DNA of 64,000 nt from Metaphire vulgaris (GCA_018105865.1 CM030851.1:9395828-9459827); one strand, 5' to 3'. Shown: positions 17,900 to 28,847, counted from the first letter of the stretch. Numbers and translations are program-made. Notes: a model not told the origin generated them from the letters alone.

Positions 17900-20475
17900 G
17901 TAAGTGAAACTGTGCGCTTTTGTGCAGCTCCTCGACTGAATCAATCATCGGCGTAACTGAAAGTAGTCCGTAAACACTGATAGAAATGCCGTTGAAAGGT
18001 TTAGGGTCAGGGTTATGGTTAGGATTAACTTTAATTCTAACCCTAAACACTAACCCTAAACCCTACCGAAACCCTAACCAATACTGATACGCGTAGTGAT
18101 ACTTAAATACTTTACACCGCTCGTCTCCACCCCTACCGAGTTCTTTAGCGAGGAAGATATCTGCATGCAGTGCCAAAAGATCAAGGCTTTGGAAAAGACG
18201 ATGACGGAACAGCAGAAAAGACTCACGGAGCTGGAACACATTGTGAAGTCTCTGAGCGAGTGTGCAGTAGCGGAATGGACGAAATCCTACGCAGAGGTCA
18301 AGGAAAGCGCACCGTCGGAGACAGGGAAGGAATGAATCTGCGAGCTTACCGTGAAATCCAAGGAGCAGAAGTCATCGCCAGCTCCAAGAAGACCGAGGAA
18401 CACCTTCGTCTACATTGGATAAGAGGCCGAGAGCATCGGAGTCGAGAAAAGGGTGGTGCTCATTGGGGATTCCAATGTTCGACAAGTGGGACAAAATTTG
18501 GCGGAGCAGTCCAACAAATTTATCACCATTTGTCAGCTGGGAGCAAAGCTCTAGGATGTCCAGGAGACACTGGACTCAACCCTCAAGGAAAAGACACAGA
18601 GGAAGGCTAGAGCATATTTACCAAATGTATGTCCAAAGTCATAGCATTGACCATACCCAAACAGAAGAAAATTAATAACAAACTTCCTTGGATAACAAGA
18701 GAAGTGCAACGGAAAAGAAGGGCGAAAACAAAGCTTGGAGGAAACTAAGTAAACTCAGATTGGCAAGTAAAGGAAATGAGCAGAATCAGCACACACTCAA
18801 GATCTTGGAGGAACCATATACCCAGAAAAGAAAAGCGTCAGCAGTTACTAACAAGATGGCTATTGCAAATTTTGAAGGTAGGCTGGCAAAAATATAAAAC
18901 AGAACAGTAAAAGTTTCTACAAATATTATTGTAATAGAAAGTTGAGACGAAAGGACACAGTCAGTCCCCTCTTGGATGCGCAGGATGTGCAATAACAGAT
19001 GATGTAGAAACTGCAAAGATTCTAAATAACTATTATTGTTCAGTATTTACAGAGGAAAATACAAATACTATGCCAGAAGCCAAAATTGTGTTCCATGGAA
19101 ATGAAGAAGAAATGCTAACAGATATAGTGTGTACAAAAGAATGTGTTATCAAGGTTTTGACCAATATAATGACAGGCAAGAACCCAGGATTAGATGGCTT
19201 ACATCCAAAGTTTCTTTACGAGGTTCGAAACGAAATAGGACATGCAATTGCTTTGATAATCAATGAATCACTCAGAACTGGAGTAGTACCACAAGACTGG
19301 AGAGATGCATTAGTCAGCCCACTGTTCAAGAAGGGAAAACGAAGTGAACCAAGCAATTACAGACCAGTGAGCCTAACTTCTGTAATTGGTAAAGGCCTCA
19401 TCTGTGTTCAGGCATGGAATCTATTCTTGAAAAAAGATATAGAGCTTTTAGAAAAAGCGCAAAGATGAGCAACGAAGATGGTAATGGGTGCCATAATTTA
19501 AGCTATGAAAAAAGACTTCAATATTGTGGACTGACAACATTAGAAAGGAGAAGAGAGAGGGGGATTTGATAGAAACATACAAAATAATGACTGGGAAAGT
19601 AGATGTGCCATATGATCGATTCTTTGCATTGGCACACTATAGTAGCACAAGAAGCCACAAATGCATATTGTTTAAGCAGAGAGTTGGTCCAAGAGAGAAA
19701 TTCTTTTAGTGCAAGGGTTGTGGACAAATGGAGCAGTTTGGACGAGGTGGGAGTGACAGTTGAAACAGTACCGTATATATTTGTGATAAAGTCGAGAAAT
19801 TTAAGGCCAATTCACAGGTTATATATCCTGACCTCGACTTATACTCGAGGCACTAACTTTTGGGTAAAGTTTCCATACATAGCATGTCGAAAATAATTAA
19901 TTTAGCTAACTGCGTAATTATTTTCAACATACGCTACGGCATCTAAATAAAAGTTCACATCAGCGCTTTTAAGATTGGTAATTTATAGACGCCACATAAA
20001 TATTAATTAAATATTGGCGCTACATAAATAAAAAAAAAATCAAGATTACCGGTAATTAAGACTTTTATATTGTCAAGAATGAGCGAATAGCAGGTTTAAA
20101 ATTTTCTTAATCGTCAGGAATCAATCTGGGAATGTGAAAATCGTTCAGTTTCTCGATAGTTCAAAGCTAAAACGCAGCAATGGCGCCGCTGCCGCCACAT
20201 GCCCACTTCGCGTCCGCCATTGTTCCGACTCTCACTATCACCTCAAGAGGGTTCGCCGCGATGACGTCACTTCGACTTATTCCCGGGTCAATGACTTTAG
20301 ACACCTTCAAATACCCAAAATCTAGAGGTCGACTTATACTCAGATCGACTTTATCTCGAGTATATACGGTAAACGGATTCAAAGGATATCTTGATAAACT
20401 AGGTTATTGAATGCAGATGGTTACATCAGTGGTTTTCACACAGGTTTACTTTGGCTCCTAAACCACTTAAAATCA

Positions 20476-20518
<43 letters not shown>

Positions 20519-22982
20519 ACTGTTTATAATTTAGTGGCATCCTTAATAACATGACCTATCGCTTTCTACGCAGTTTGTGCAGGACTAGAGGATGGCCTTA
20601 AAGAGAAAGCGAAAGCAAGTCTATTGCCAACAGTGTTGTATAAAATACTTTTTAAAAGTATTTCAAATATCAAATACAAAATACATTTCAAAGATGTATT
20701 TCAAATACTTTCTCTCAAATACTTCCAGGAGGAGAGCAAAATACAAAATGCATTTTCAGAAGTGTATTTCAAATGCAAAATACTTTTATGGACCCATGAC
20801 AATCAACAGCAGTGTGAAATCCTTAATAGTCTCTAATTCCAAGAGCTTTAATAAGTGTAAGAAGGTACAGTAATTGTAATAACATAGTAACAAAAACAGT
20901 GCCTGCCTAGTGCCTACACCCAACAGTCAACACTACAGTAAAGGTAACAGCAGAAATAAATTGCAGAATGGAAGATTTCTATTTCTACTACAACAGCTAG
21001 TATAGTCAGATTAAATACCTTGATTAAATTCACAATAATGATTACTTGGGCCTAATCAGTTAAAGTCGTTGTCAGCATCGACATAAAAATTCACTGGTAT
21101 ACACTTTAGACCCATCTTGGCTTTTTATAGCAAAGTGTGTGCCATCTAGAATAACCAAGGCAGAAGGTTGGCATTAGGGGATGCAATTCAGAAAGGGCAA
21201 GAGTTATTATTGGAGTTCCTCAGGGCTCAGTGCTTGGGCCATTGCTCTTTCTAATATACATATATGATATTGATGGAGGAGTACTATCCAAAATTTCAAA
21301 GTTTGCCGATGATACAAAGTTATGCAGAAATATAGACTCGGAGGATGATGCTAAAATTTTACAGGAGGATATAAGGAAATTGTTTCTGTGGACTGGCAGA
21401 TGCTTTTCAATATTGATAAATGTTCTGTAATGCTTGTTGGGAAATCTAATATTGGTGATGAATATTCTTTAGGGGGAAAGGTTCTAACCACAACAGAAAA
21501 AGAAAGATACTTGGGAGTAATCATCCATAGAAGTATGAATCCAACTCACCAATGCATGGAGGCAGCAAAAAAGGGAAACCAAATGTTGGGAATTATGAAA
21601 AGGGCAATAGTGAGTCGAGACAAAGATATAATCGTAAAGCTATATAAGTTGTTAGTAAGGCCTCATCCAGAATACTGTGTTCAGGTATGGAATCCATTCT
21701 TGAAAAAGACATAGAGCTTTTAGAAAAAGTGCAAAGACGAGAAACGAAGATGGTTAAAGGATGCCATAATTTAAGCTAAAAAAAGACTTCAATATTGTGG
21801 ACTGACAACATTAGAAAAGAGAAGGGAGAGGGGATTTGATTGAAACATACAAAATAATGACTGGGAAAGTACAGTAGATGTGCCATACGATCGATTCTTC
21901 GCATTGGCTCACTATAACAGCACAAGAGGCCACAGATGCAAATTGTTTAAGCAGAGGGTTGGTCCAAGAAAGAAAAATTTTTTAGTGCAAGGGTTGTGGA
22001 CAAATGGAACAGTTTGGATGAGGTGGGAGTGACATTTGAAACTGTAAACGAATTCAAAGACTATCTCAGAAAACTAGGTTCTTGAATACGGAGAGTGGCT
22101 TCAGTGGTTTTCACACAGGCTTGCTTAGCCTCCTAAGCCACTTAAAATCACATTATTAGACAATGACCACAAAGTGCTCATACAGAACAAGTCTTCTCAA
22201 AGTTGAAAAGATCTAAAGATCTTCCTCGCCTGCAAGTTCTTTTGGTGGTCATTTGTATTGCTTATTTATGTACAGTATTTTATGTCCATGACTGTTGTGC
22301 TTTTAATTTTTTTCTTCCCCTACCATTTCAGCTGTATCTAATTGATTAATCTGAATAATCTCCTCTGAACTGTGCTAGTATGTAGACTTTTTAAAACTTA
22401 AGTTGTTTCATTACATGAAATGATGAAGCAACGTTTTAATTTGATTGAATCGCGTGTACTTTTATTTAGACAATGGTATTGAGGATTGTTCAATTCACAA
22501 AAGACATTGCATTACTAAATGGAGGTCATATACACTACCTGTAGTCTAGCGTTAATGCTTGTATGGATGAATCCAATCAAAGGACAAAAAACCTGCTCCT
22601 TAACCACCTTTCATTTCATTCTTGTATTTTGTCATGCATACTCCAAGAGGGACGTGGTTGAGTAGTGTGGGAGGCATTGTGGAATAGGGGTAGGATTCTT
22701 GCCATACAATTGGAGGGTCGCTGTTTCGAATCTGACCCGATCCACTGCTTAGCGACTTTGGACAAGTTGTTCACTTTTAATTGTCCCACACTTACGATTC
22801 AACGCTTTGTGAATGGTGTAAAGTGCATTAACAGCCATGTGATAATAGTAAAAATAATAATATTAATAATGGTTTTAAAAAATTATTATTATTATTATTA
22901 ATTCATCATTGGGAGTTTGCAATTTTTAACATAGGTCCATCTGTGTCCAAATTGGAAAAAAATCATGCTTTCAGTTTGCATG

Positions 22983-23033
<51 letters not shown>

Positions 23034-25233
23034 GATTTAAAGTGGTTCAGGAGGGTCTGCACTGTGTGAGAACCCTTTAATTAGTATCATGTACTGGAAG
23101 ACATTCATATTCATACATTTAAAAATAAAATAATAATAATAATAATTTTATTAATTTTTAATAATATTTAAATATTATATTTAATAATTTAACATTATTA
23201 AAATAATAATAAATTATAATAATATATAATTATTATTATTATTATTATGCATATTACATTGGTTTTAGGGAATAGTGAAATCACCGTCATTCCTGAGCTT
23301 GAAGAGGCAGCAACTGGGGTCACCGTTACACTCTTCTGCAAAAGTTCTGCTGCTAGTATAGAATGGCATCACACACCTGTTGGCAGCAATAGCCATGAGC
23401 CAGTGTATCAAAATGGTTTCATATTCAATGGATACAAAGGACGGTACAGTATTGACAAGACTAGCAGTGGTGAATGCAATCTTGTCATAAACGATGTGAA
23501 AACTACCGATGCTGGCAGGTTCACTTGTATGGAGAAATCAGCAGATGCAGCTCAAAAATCAGCAGAGCTGGTTGTCTTTGGTATGAATGAAAAGAATTAA
23601 AACATCGAATAAAAATTTATATTTAAATAAATTACCTTATGTACATATATTCAGCCCTTTCTCAAGCCTATTGGGATTCGTTTAGATGTATTACACACTG
23701 TAATTCTCACCTATCCACTACTGTAATTATCTATCATCTATCTTCGTCATTTTTGATTATGGGAATGTAAAAATTACTAACTTTCTTAATTTTATGCATA
23801 CCGACAATATAAGCATTTCAAATGTTTATTTCTATATTGCATTATATTAATTGACTAAAATATTAAAGATGACTTTATGATAAAATTAAATCTCAATTTT
23901 CATGGCTAGAGACTTTTCTTTCTAGAACAATATCCATCGAACAAATCTTGCATTGCAAGGTTCACAAGTGACCCAACATGTGACAATTTGGAGTTGATCT
24001 GTCGCATGGAATCGCATGGAAGCATTGTCCCTTTTATGGAATGGAGAGATTCGGACAACGGTTTTGTGCTGCTTTCAAATATTAGCCTTTTGAATGGTGT
24101 CACGACCTCATCAGTTCAGTTGAGGAAAAGACCAACAGATGCACTATCATATATCTGCCAGGTGAAATATCCAACAGACTCTTCTCTGACTTCTCAATTC
24201 AGCTGGTCATATACATCATCACCAGGTAGTTTGTGCACTACAGATTTTTACATTCTTTGGTTTAATTCACAAGGAGTAGGCCTATAATTAACAAAACTGT
24301 ATGAAAGAAGATGGCACCAATGACTAGATAATGTTGAATTAGATATTTAATATGATTCAAAACTGGATCAGATATGGCTGATGATTCTGTCAAGATCTTT
24401 TGCCTGAATTAATTGAACCCAGTTTTACAATGGCAGCTGTTTATGTCTGATGATCAGATGGACATTGGTCTGATTCTGACTACAACTGCTGGGTAGTAAT
24501 CAAAGACAAGCTATTAAATGTTTTATGACTATAACTATTATCAAATGCAGCTTTAATAGGAAGGTTAAGCACATGTCACCAATTAGCTCACCATGTTTTT
24601 AGAATAAGTTTAATTGAATATGAGACACTGGCAATGCTACAAAAAAACATTTAGGTAATATTGAAATTATCAAGATATTTAACAAACCTAATAACTTTTC
24701 TCTAATTGTTTTTAGCTTTAGTATTTTAAAATTGGGACTAAAATAATCTAAGATTTGTGCTGCTGTTTACTCTTAGCTGCTGTGACAGTAGCGGAGGAAA
24801 AAGAAGTTCAAAATCAATGCAACAGTGGGCTCATTGCAGTTATAGTTGTGATGGGTATCATCTTGGTTGTGCATGCCGGAATTCAGATATACCGGTACTT
24901 CTCTAAGCAAAAAAGGCAAATTACTCTAAATTCTCATTTAATTAAAAGCAGAATTAATTTGTGCAATCTACTGAAGATAACAAAACTATATACTATAGTC
25001 CAATTATTAAAAGCAGCAATCATTAAAAACAGTTCAACGTTAAGAAATTTTATCAAATAAAGTGCTTCTTAATACACTGCTTATATACTTTTTATGCCTA
25101 AATACTGTCAATAAAGTGTCTTCTATATTCTTCATATATCTAGCAGTTTTGTATCTTTAAATTTATTGCCTCACACTTTTTAATTTTTTTCAGGAACCCT
25201 AAAGGTGATGTCAATGCTACATATATCGGTTAA
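17827..25233 (+). CDS. Ig-superfamily receptor locus B (two Ig domains, TM)
   Basis: Proposed exons: 17827-17899 (signal), 23269-23580 (V-like Ig), 23926-24225 (second Ig), 24777-24894 (TM) and 25194-25233 (short tail, stop). Junctions are phase 1 except the last. The spliced frame is open and would give about 280 aa. The product is a type I membrane protein with two Ig domains, a single TM near residues 246-264 and a tail of about 15 residues with one tyrosine. The last junction uses a weak GTACTT donor; if it is not used, translation runs from the TM exon to a stop at 25058-25060. Intron 1 (5.4 kb) is loaded with LINEs. The overall layout resembles loci A, C and D but is more diverged, with one fewer Ig domain. 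Confidence 0.6.
17995..18080. repeat. Telomere-like TTAGGG/CCCTAA words
   Basis: GTTTAGGGTCAGGGTTATGG is followed by the inverse orientation CTAACCCTAAAC, CCCTAAACCC and ACCCTAACC. It is an imperfect interstitial palindrome in intron 1 of locus B. It is not a chromosome end, because unique genic sequence continues on both sides. Confidence 0.6.
18096..18335 (+). pseudogene. LINE ORF1 fragment, zinc/coiled-coil region
   Basis: Reads SEEDICMQCQKIKALEKTMT then a leucine-heptad stretch to about HIVKSLSEC. A CxxC followed by a coiled coil is typical of CR1 ORF1 proteins. A second reading frame just downstream (18440-18620) gives VVLIGDSNVRQVG, the oxyanion block of the SGNH esterase domain of CR1 ORF1. 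Frameshifts separate the two parts. Confidence 0.6.
19070..19468 (+). pseudogene. LINE RT finger domain fragment
   Basis: 132 codons with TGKNPGLDGLHPKFLYE, LRTGVVPQDWRDALVSPLFK and PSNYRPVSLTSVIGK, the first conserved RT blocks. It then jumps to a C-terminal RT sequence (AWNLFLKKDIELLEKAQR), so the YxDD palm block is deleted. Confidence 0.75.
19771..20369. mobile_element. TA-flanked MITE (599 bp) inside a LINE
   Basis: Ends CCGTATATA...TATATACGG, flanked by TA at 19769-19770 and 20370-20371. Joining the flanks restores the LINE sequence GAAACAGTAAACGGATTC, matching GAAACTGTAAACGAATTC in the copy at 22040. TA duplications indicate the Tc1/mariner superfamily (pogo-like ends are possible). 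It has no transposase frame. The internal words GTCGACTTATACTC and CTCGACTTATACTCGAGG repeat near both ends. Confidence 0.85.
20476..20516. repeat. (ATT)n LINE tail
   Basis: Thirteen or so ATT units directly following AAACCACTTAAAATCAC; this is the 3' terminus of the LINE ending here. Confidence 0.85.
20626..20800. mobile_element. Partial MITE, CAGTGTTGTATAAAATAC end
   Basis: The left end resembles that of the intact element at 57656-58143 (CAGTGTTGTAAAGTATTT), followed by dense GTATTTCAAATAC words. No right end or duplication was found. Confidence 0.5.
21170..22165 (+). mobile_element. 5'-truncated CR1-type LINE, second copy
   Basis: Begins near an RT block (IIGVPQGSVLGPLLFLIYIY), continues through FADDTKLCRN and KERYLGVIIHRSM, then the C-terminus (GDLIETYKIMTGK, HYNSTRGHRCK) and the 3' tail AGCCACTTAAAATCACATTATTA. 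It supplies the palm region missing from the neighbouring copy and is frame-broken at about 21425 and 21715. Confidence 0.8.
21388..21714 (+). pseudogene. LINE RT palm/thumb fragment
   Basis: 108 codons beginning after FADDTK: DWQMLFNIDKCSVMLVGKSN, KERYLGVIIHRS, then KLYKLLVRPHPEYCVQVWNP, the conserved thumb. It belongs to the element at 21170-22165. Part of the catalytic core is in the overlapping frame 21230-21430. Confidence 0.75.
22650..22830 (+). mobile_element. tRNA-derived SINE, second family
   Basis: A-box-like TGGAATAGGGGTAGGATTC and B-box-like CTGTTTCGAATCTGAC at tRNA spacing, followed by a body with CACTTACGATTCAACGC and AGTGCATTAACAGCC and a TAATA-rich tail. It does not fold as a complete functional tRNA by eye. 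Confidence 0.6.
22840..23250. repeat. TAA/ATT-rich arrays and LINE tail piece
   Basis: Interleaved (ATT)n and (AAT)n arrays end 20 bases before the V exon of locus B. A minus-strand LINE-tail fragment (AAAGTGGTTCAGGAGG) lies at 23036-23090. Confidence 0.7.
23269..23580 (+). CDS. Locus B exon 2: V-like Ig domain
   Basis: 312 nt, phase 1 in and out; acceptor GGTTTTAG before 23269 and donor GTATGA at 23581. It shows a V-set outline: cysteine in VTLFCKSS, core tryptophan in IEWHH, strand motif GRYSIDK, and TTDAGRFTC for the second cysteine. It ends ELVVFG where the other loci end QLIVLG. This is the membrane-distal extracellular domain. Confidence 0.8.
23926..24225 (+). CDS. Locus B exon 3: second Ig-like domain
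   Basis: 300 nt, phase 1 in and out; acceptor CTTTCTAG before 23926 and donor GTAGTT at 24226. Cysteine pattern TSDPTC, LELICRM and SYICQVKY; the exon closes SQFSWSYTSSP, aligning with NYNYSWELPT of C and D. It corresponds in position and shape to exon 3 of those genes but has lost the extra disulphide spacing. Confidence 0.75.
24777..24894 (+). CDS. Locus B exon 4: transmembrane segment
   Basis: Acceptor TACTCTTAG, phase 1 entry. The segment AVTVAEEKEVQNQC is a stalk, followed by the hydrophobic stretch SGLIAVIVVMGIILVVHAG, then basic/aromatic residues. The exit at 24894 uses GTACTT, a non-ideal donor in phase 2 that fits the 40-nt exon at 25194. Reading through instead reaches a stop at 25058-25060. 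Confidence 0.6.
25194..25233 (+). CDS. Locus B exon 5 (candidate): short tail and stop
   Basis: A strong polypyrimidine/AG acceptor (TTTTTTTCAG) precedes 13 codons ending DVNATYIG and TAA. The phase fits the weak donor at 24895. A very short tail with one tyrosine would make locus B a weak-signalling or decoy-like member. Transcript data are needed to choose between this and read-through. Confidence 0.4.
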
Positions 25234-25305
25234 TACTGCCAATAACCTTGTATTATTATTTTATAAAATCGCTTCATTTGCAACACAAAATTAAGTAAAG
25301 ATACT

Positions 25306-25596
25306 AATGGTAAAGGTAACTCCATAGGCCTGCGCAGGCCATCGGAGAACCGAAGGGTTAGCGTCTTCAGTTATACACGGCAATGACTGAATGAAGGCGG
25401 GTTGCCAGCCTTTCCCTCATGCCTTTTCTACCACCGAGTTAACACCCGAAGAGTGTGCATTCACAGCTGAGTCGACAGGGGGCGGGGCGCTTGGACAGAA
25501 ACAACTGAAAAGTTTCTACCGCTGCCGGGAGTTGAATCACGGACCTCAAGATTGGCAGACCAGTGCACCAACAACTGTTCCACTGCAAACCCTAAG
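25306..25596 (-). mobile_element. tRNA-derived SINE, third family
   Basis: On the minus strand, TGCAGTGGAACAGTTGTTGG (A-box side) and GTGATTCAACTCC (B box) head a body that ends in AGTTACCTTTACC. A second, more diverged copy is at 42215-42475. Shared words include GGAGAACCGAAGGGTTAGCG and CATTCACAGCTGAG. Confidence 0.65.
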
Positions 25597-26439
25597 ATAT
25601 TAATGGCCAAGAAATATGAGGGAAGTATAGAATATATATTAATTGCAATTTCCCACAAATATTGATTTGCTTCACAGAAAGTTTTATTGATGTATGCATA
25701 AATCCTGTGTTTTGAATTAAATTTTTTAAAAATAGGCTTATGTAAAATATTCATCCACTTTTCTTTAGGCCAGAAAACGTTTTGATTGGATTAACTTACT
25801 TTATTGAAAGTTCTTGAGATTACTGTTTCAGTGTAAAGTAATTGTGTAATTCCCTTCATGTTGTACATAGGGAAAAACAGTAATATATCTCAAGTTGTCA
25901 AGATCAATGCAATCAATCGGTCACCAGAGAAAAGATCTATTTTGTTAAAAGCAGGTGAAGCATTTATATATTCCATTTCTCAGTGTAGGGCATGAAATAA
26001 ATATGTGGTAGCGGCAGGGTGCGATTTGTAACCTGGAGCAGTGGGGGGAATATGTCGAGCTTGGAGGGTGTAGTTGTTGGGGAAGTGTAGTGGTGGGGAG
26101 ATGTAGCGGTGGGGGATGCAGTTGGGCAGTGTGAGGGAATCCCCCCTTCCCCCTACAAATCGCGCCCTGGGTTATATTCTAATGGAAATATTTAAACATG
26201 TTTGCCTGCATTGATATGAAATAAATTTAGGGGTCTACTTCTTGAGTCATGAAACATTCACATCATTAAATTAAATATAAATAATTATAATATTTACATA
26301 GATTTAGTTTTAAATTTAAATTTTAGTTTGTTGGCTTGCTATTAATAGTGCTGTTACGGTTAACCGAACCGAAACCGCAGTTTTTCAGTCAGAACTGAAC
26401 CGATACTGCGGTTTTGACCATGCAAATTGGACGGTGTTG

Positions 26440-26535
26440 ACCCTAGGTTAGGGTTAACCCTAACCCTAGGTTAGGGTTAACGCTAACCCTAACCTAGGGT
26501 TAAAACCCTTGGTTAGGGTTAACACTAACCCTATG
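26440..26535. repeat. Telomere-like inverted array inside a hAT element
   Basis: Alternating CCCTAGGTTAGGGTTAACCC units form short palindromes. A matching block is at 27240-27315 near the other end of the element. It is interstitial and part of the element's subterminal structure. Confidence 0.75.
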
Positions 26536-26811
26536 ACCTCTTTTTTCAATGCATTTAATGCATTTCAATGCAGTTCAATTGATGCACAGCTTTTAAGCGC
26601 TAAAATAACGAGTGTTGTTCTTCTGTCATGTCCATGTCTCTAGGATGAGTCAGAGTCTGACGTCATTATTGAAGCCAGTAAAAACCATTTTAAAATGGCT
26701 GCATTAGTAGTGTCGCACAGTGCCAGTTTAGTGTGGAATACCAAGTAGCTCCAGACACCCCCCAAAATTGAGGTAGACCCCCCTGCAAGTCCACAATCCT
26801 AGAAATATCCC

Positions 26812-26912
26812 TGAGGCTAACGGAGCGGGTTCAAGCCCTGTTATTGCCCCTAGTGGCTTTCACACATGCAGTAATGCCTCATAAGCCACTTTAAATCATG
26901 CCGAGTTTAAAA
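26812..26912 (+). mobile_element. SINE fragment (3' half)
   Basis: Starts within the tRNA part (GGCTAACGGAGCGGGTTCAAG, B box) and continues into the LINE-like tail AAGCCACTTTAAATCATG. It is the same family as 11085-11236 and is nested in the hAT element. Confidence 0.75.
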
Positions 26913-27432
26913 TTAGGCCTTTAGTGGCAATTGCATCAACTGAAAAGAGAAGGTGACTTAATTAAAGGGACCGTCCATAAATGATGTCACGCGAAGTTGT
27001 CACTTTTTGATCCCCCCTACGTTACGCGACGTCACAAAACGTCGGACCCCCCTAAAATATGACGTCACAACGGGCCGACCCCCCATTTCCAAAATCGCGT
27101 AACGTCATTTTATTTTTTATTTCTTATTAAAGTCCTCGAAAAAGGCCATCCTTGTATTTGTTCCTCTCGAAAAACCCTGACAAGCAAAAAGAGGTCATAA
27201 TTGTATCATTTTTCATCTCCAAAATCCCTGCAAGCAAAAAGAGGTCATAGGGTTAGGGTTAACCTAACGCCAACCCTAATGTTAGGGTTAGGGTTAACCC
27301 GAACCCTAACCTAGGGTTAAAAATCCGAACCGAAACCGCGGTTTTTCGGTCAAAACAGAACCGAAACCGACCGAGACTGCACGAGGTGAAACCGTAACAG
27401 CACTAGCTATTAATTGGACCAATGTCACCTTA

Positions 27433-27833
27433 GGGTCTGTCCATTAATTACGTCAACAATTTAGGGGGGAGGGGGTTTGGAAAAGTTTGACAGTTGTTGA
27501 CAGGGGTCTAGAGAAGTTGACGTCAATAATTTCAAATTTCACTTTTTTCAAATAATCAAAAGATAGGAAATTTCATAGAATACTACTTATTACAATGGAA
27601 AAAAGCATTAGAAAAAAGGTCATCACCCGCACATTTTGACACTCGATGAGGAAAAAAAGGAAAAAATGGTCATTACCCCAAAAATAATAACCTTGTTATT
27701 GGGGCCTGTCATTGATCTGGGGTCAAGAGTTGTTGACGTAATTATGGGGGTTAAGTGAAAGTTGACAGTTGTTGACAAGGGAAGGGGGTCAAAAATTGCC
27801 CAAAAATTGTTGACATAATTAATGGACAGCCCC
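27433..27833. mobile_element. Harbinger-like MITE (401 bp), TTA duplication
   Basis: Starts GGGTCTGTCCATTAATTACG and ends TAATTAATGGACAGCCCC, flanked by TTA at 27430-27432 and 27834-27836. It aligns with 15100-15492 in reverse orientation over most of its length, including the CACTCGATGAGGAAAAA block. Confidence 0.8.
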
Positions 27834-27964
27834 TTATGATAATTTAAGAAAAGATGGCAAAGTTTGACAATCATGGTTATCTAACATTTGTTAACATATG
27901 TTCACACTAACATTGAAATATTGTACTTGAAAAACATTTAATGAATTTTACTTATTTTGTTGAA

Positions 27965-28847
27965 AATGGAAGATGATGTCGACGAAGCAGGATTTGTGCC
28001 TCGTACATATCAGAACAAAAACAAAGCCATCCTTGGTCTTGGAATTCTGGGCAACGAAGTATTTCTACTAACCAGACATGGGTGTGTTATTGAAGTATTT
28101 GACCTGCACAGTGCAAAGTTCAACCGGGCATGGTTTGTTGACGGACTCATTAATCCCAATGACATGGCAGCATGTGCAGTTAAAGAACACCTATTCATAT
28201 GCGACTGGAAGAAGGCGGGCGAAAACATAGAGATAATCTGTGTTGGTAACAATGGAATCACGAAGTTCAGATGGATATCTGGCTGTGAGAAAGGTCGAAT
28301 TTCAGTCACAAAAATTGGCAATGTCATAGTTGCAGAAAGCTGGTACAACATCATTAGAGAATACACATGGTCAGGCAAACTTATCAAGGAACTTGAGACA
28401 GGAAGACAAAAGCTGCATCTCTGGCATGCCCTGAGGTTGGATGACGGATATTTTGTGGCTAGTTTTGGAGACGTGCGTGACGAAATTCAAGAGATTTGTG
28501 TATTTGATGGCCAGGGAGCAACCTTGCATTCTATATTGAAAGATACACTTCTTTCAGAGTTTGGCATTTCGCTTTCGGTACCAAGATCGCTAGCCGTGGA
28601 CAAAGGAGGAAACATCTTCGTATGCGACCTTTACAGCGGTCGAATCATTGAATTGACATCAGAGCTGAAGTATAGAGGCAAATTTGAAGTCACTGAGAAT
28701 AACGATAGAGTCAGAAGCCCTCTGAGAGTCTGCATCTCCGAGTCTGGCAGTAACCACTATCTCTTAGTGGCAGATAGCCTGGAAAATGGCAACTACAGTG
28801 ATGGCAAAATTCTGGTTTGGAATTTGAATGCAGACTCAAATGAGTGA
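27965..28847 (+). CDS. NHL-repeat beta-propeller protein (TRIM-NHL-like C-terminal domain)
   Basis: An uninterrupted frame of about 293 codons from ATG 27965. Repeats of the NHL type are visible, e.g. PRSLAVDKGGNIFVCDLYSG, and RVCISESGSNHYLLVADSLE near the end. Propeller-like strands of the form G-x-I-x-V-x-E-x-x-x also recur. The length fits one six-bladed propeller, the ligand- or RNA-binding domain at the end of TRIM2/3/32/71-type proteins. No RING, B-box or coiled coil is seen upstream, so it may be a free-standing propeller, a retrocopied domain, or the last exon of a larger gene. It has no splice site near the start. The tail ends NLNADSNE and TGA at 28845-28847. The function cannot be assigned from the propeller alone. 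Confidence 0.7.

Larger units (their letters stand above)
18096..20515 (+). mobile_element. CR1-type LINE with (ATT)n tail, internally deleted
   Basis: In order: a coiled-coil ORF1 piece (18096-18335), an esterase-like GDSNVR block near 18460, and the RT N-terminal region (NKLPWITREVQRKRR near 18680). The RT fingers follow (19070-19468, GLDGLHPKFLYE, FKKGKRSEPSNYRPVSLT), then the RT C-terminus (19500-19770). The 3' tail runs 20373-20475 and ends in (ATT)n. The endonuclease and part of the palm are missing. A 599-bp TA-flanked MITE splits it at 19771-20369. Located in intron 1 of locus B. Confidence 0.8.
26346..27405. mobile_element. hAT-type element (1060 bp) with telomere-like arrays
   Basis: Inverted ends TAGTGCTGTTACGGTT / AACCGTAACAGCACTA are flanked by perfect GCTATTAA at 26338-26345 and 27406-27413. 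Inside each end lie CGAACCGAAACCGC words and blocks of TTAGGGTTA/TAACCCTAA (26440-26535 and 27240-27315). The centre holds a SINE fragment (26812) and a GTCCATAAATGATGTCAC-type repeat (26950-27130). No transposase frame. Confidence 0.85.

Noticed and set aside
26440..27315. A chromosome end or true telomere
   Set aside because: The telomere-like units are short, alternate in orientation, and are enclosed by a hAT element with target duplications.
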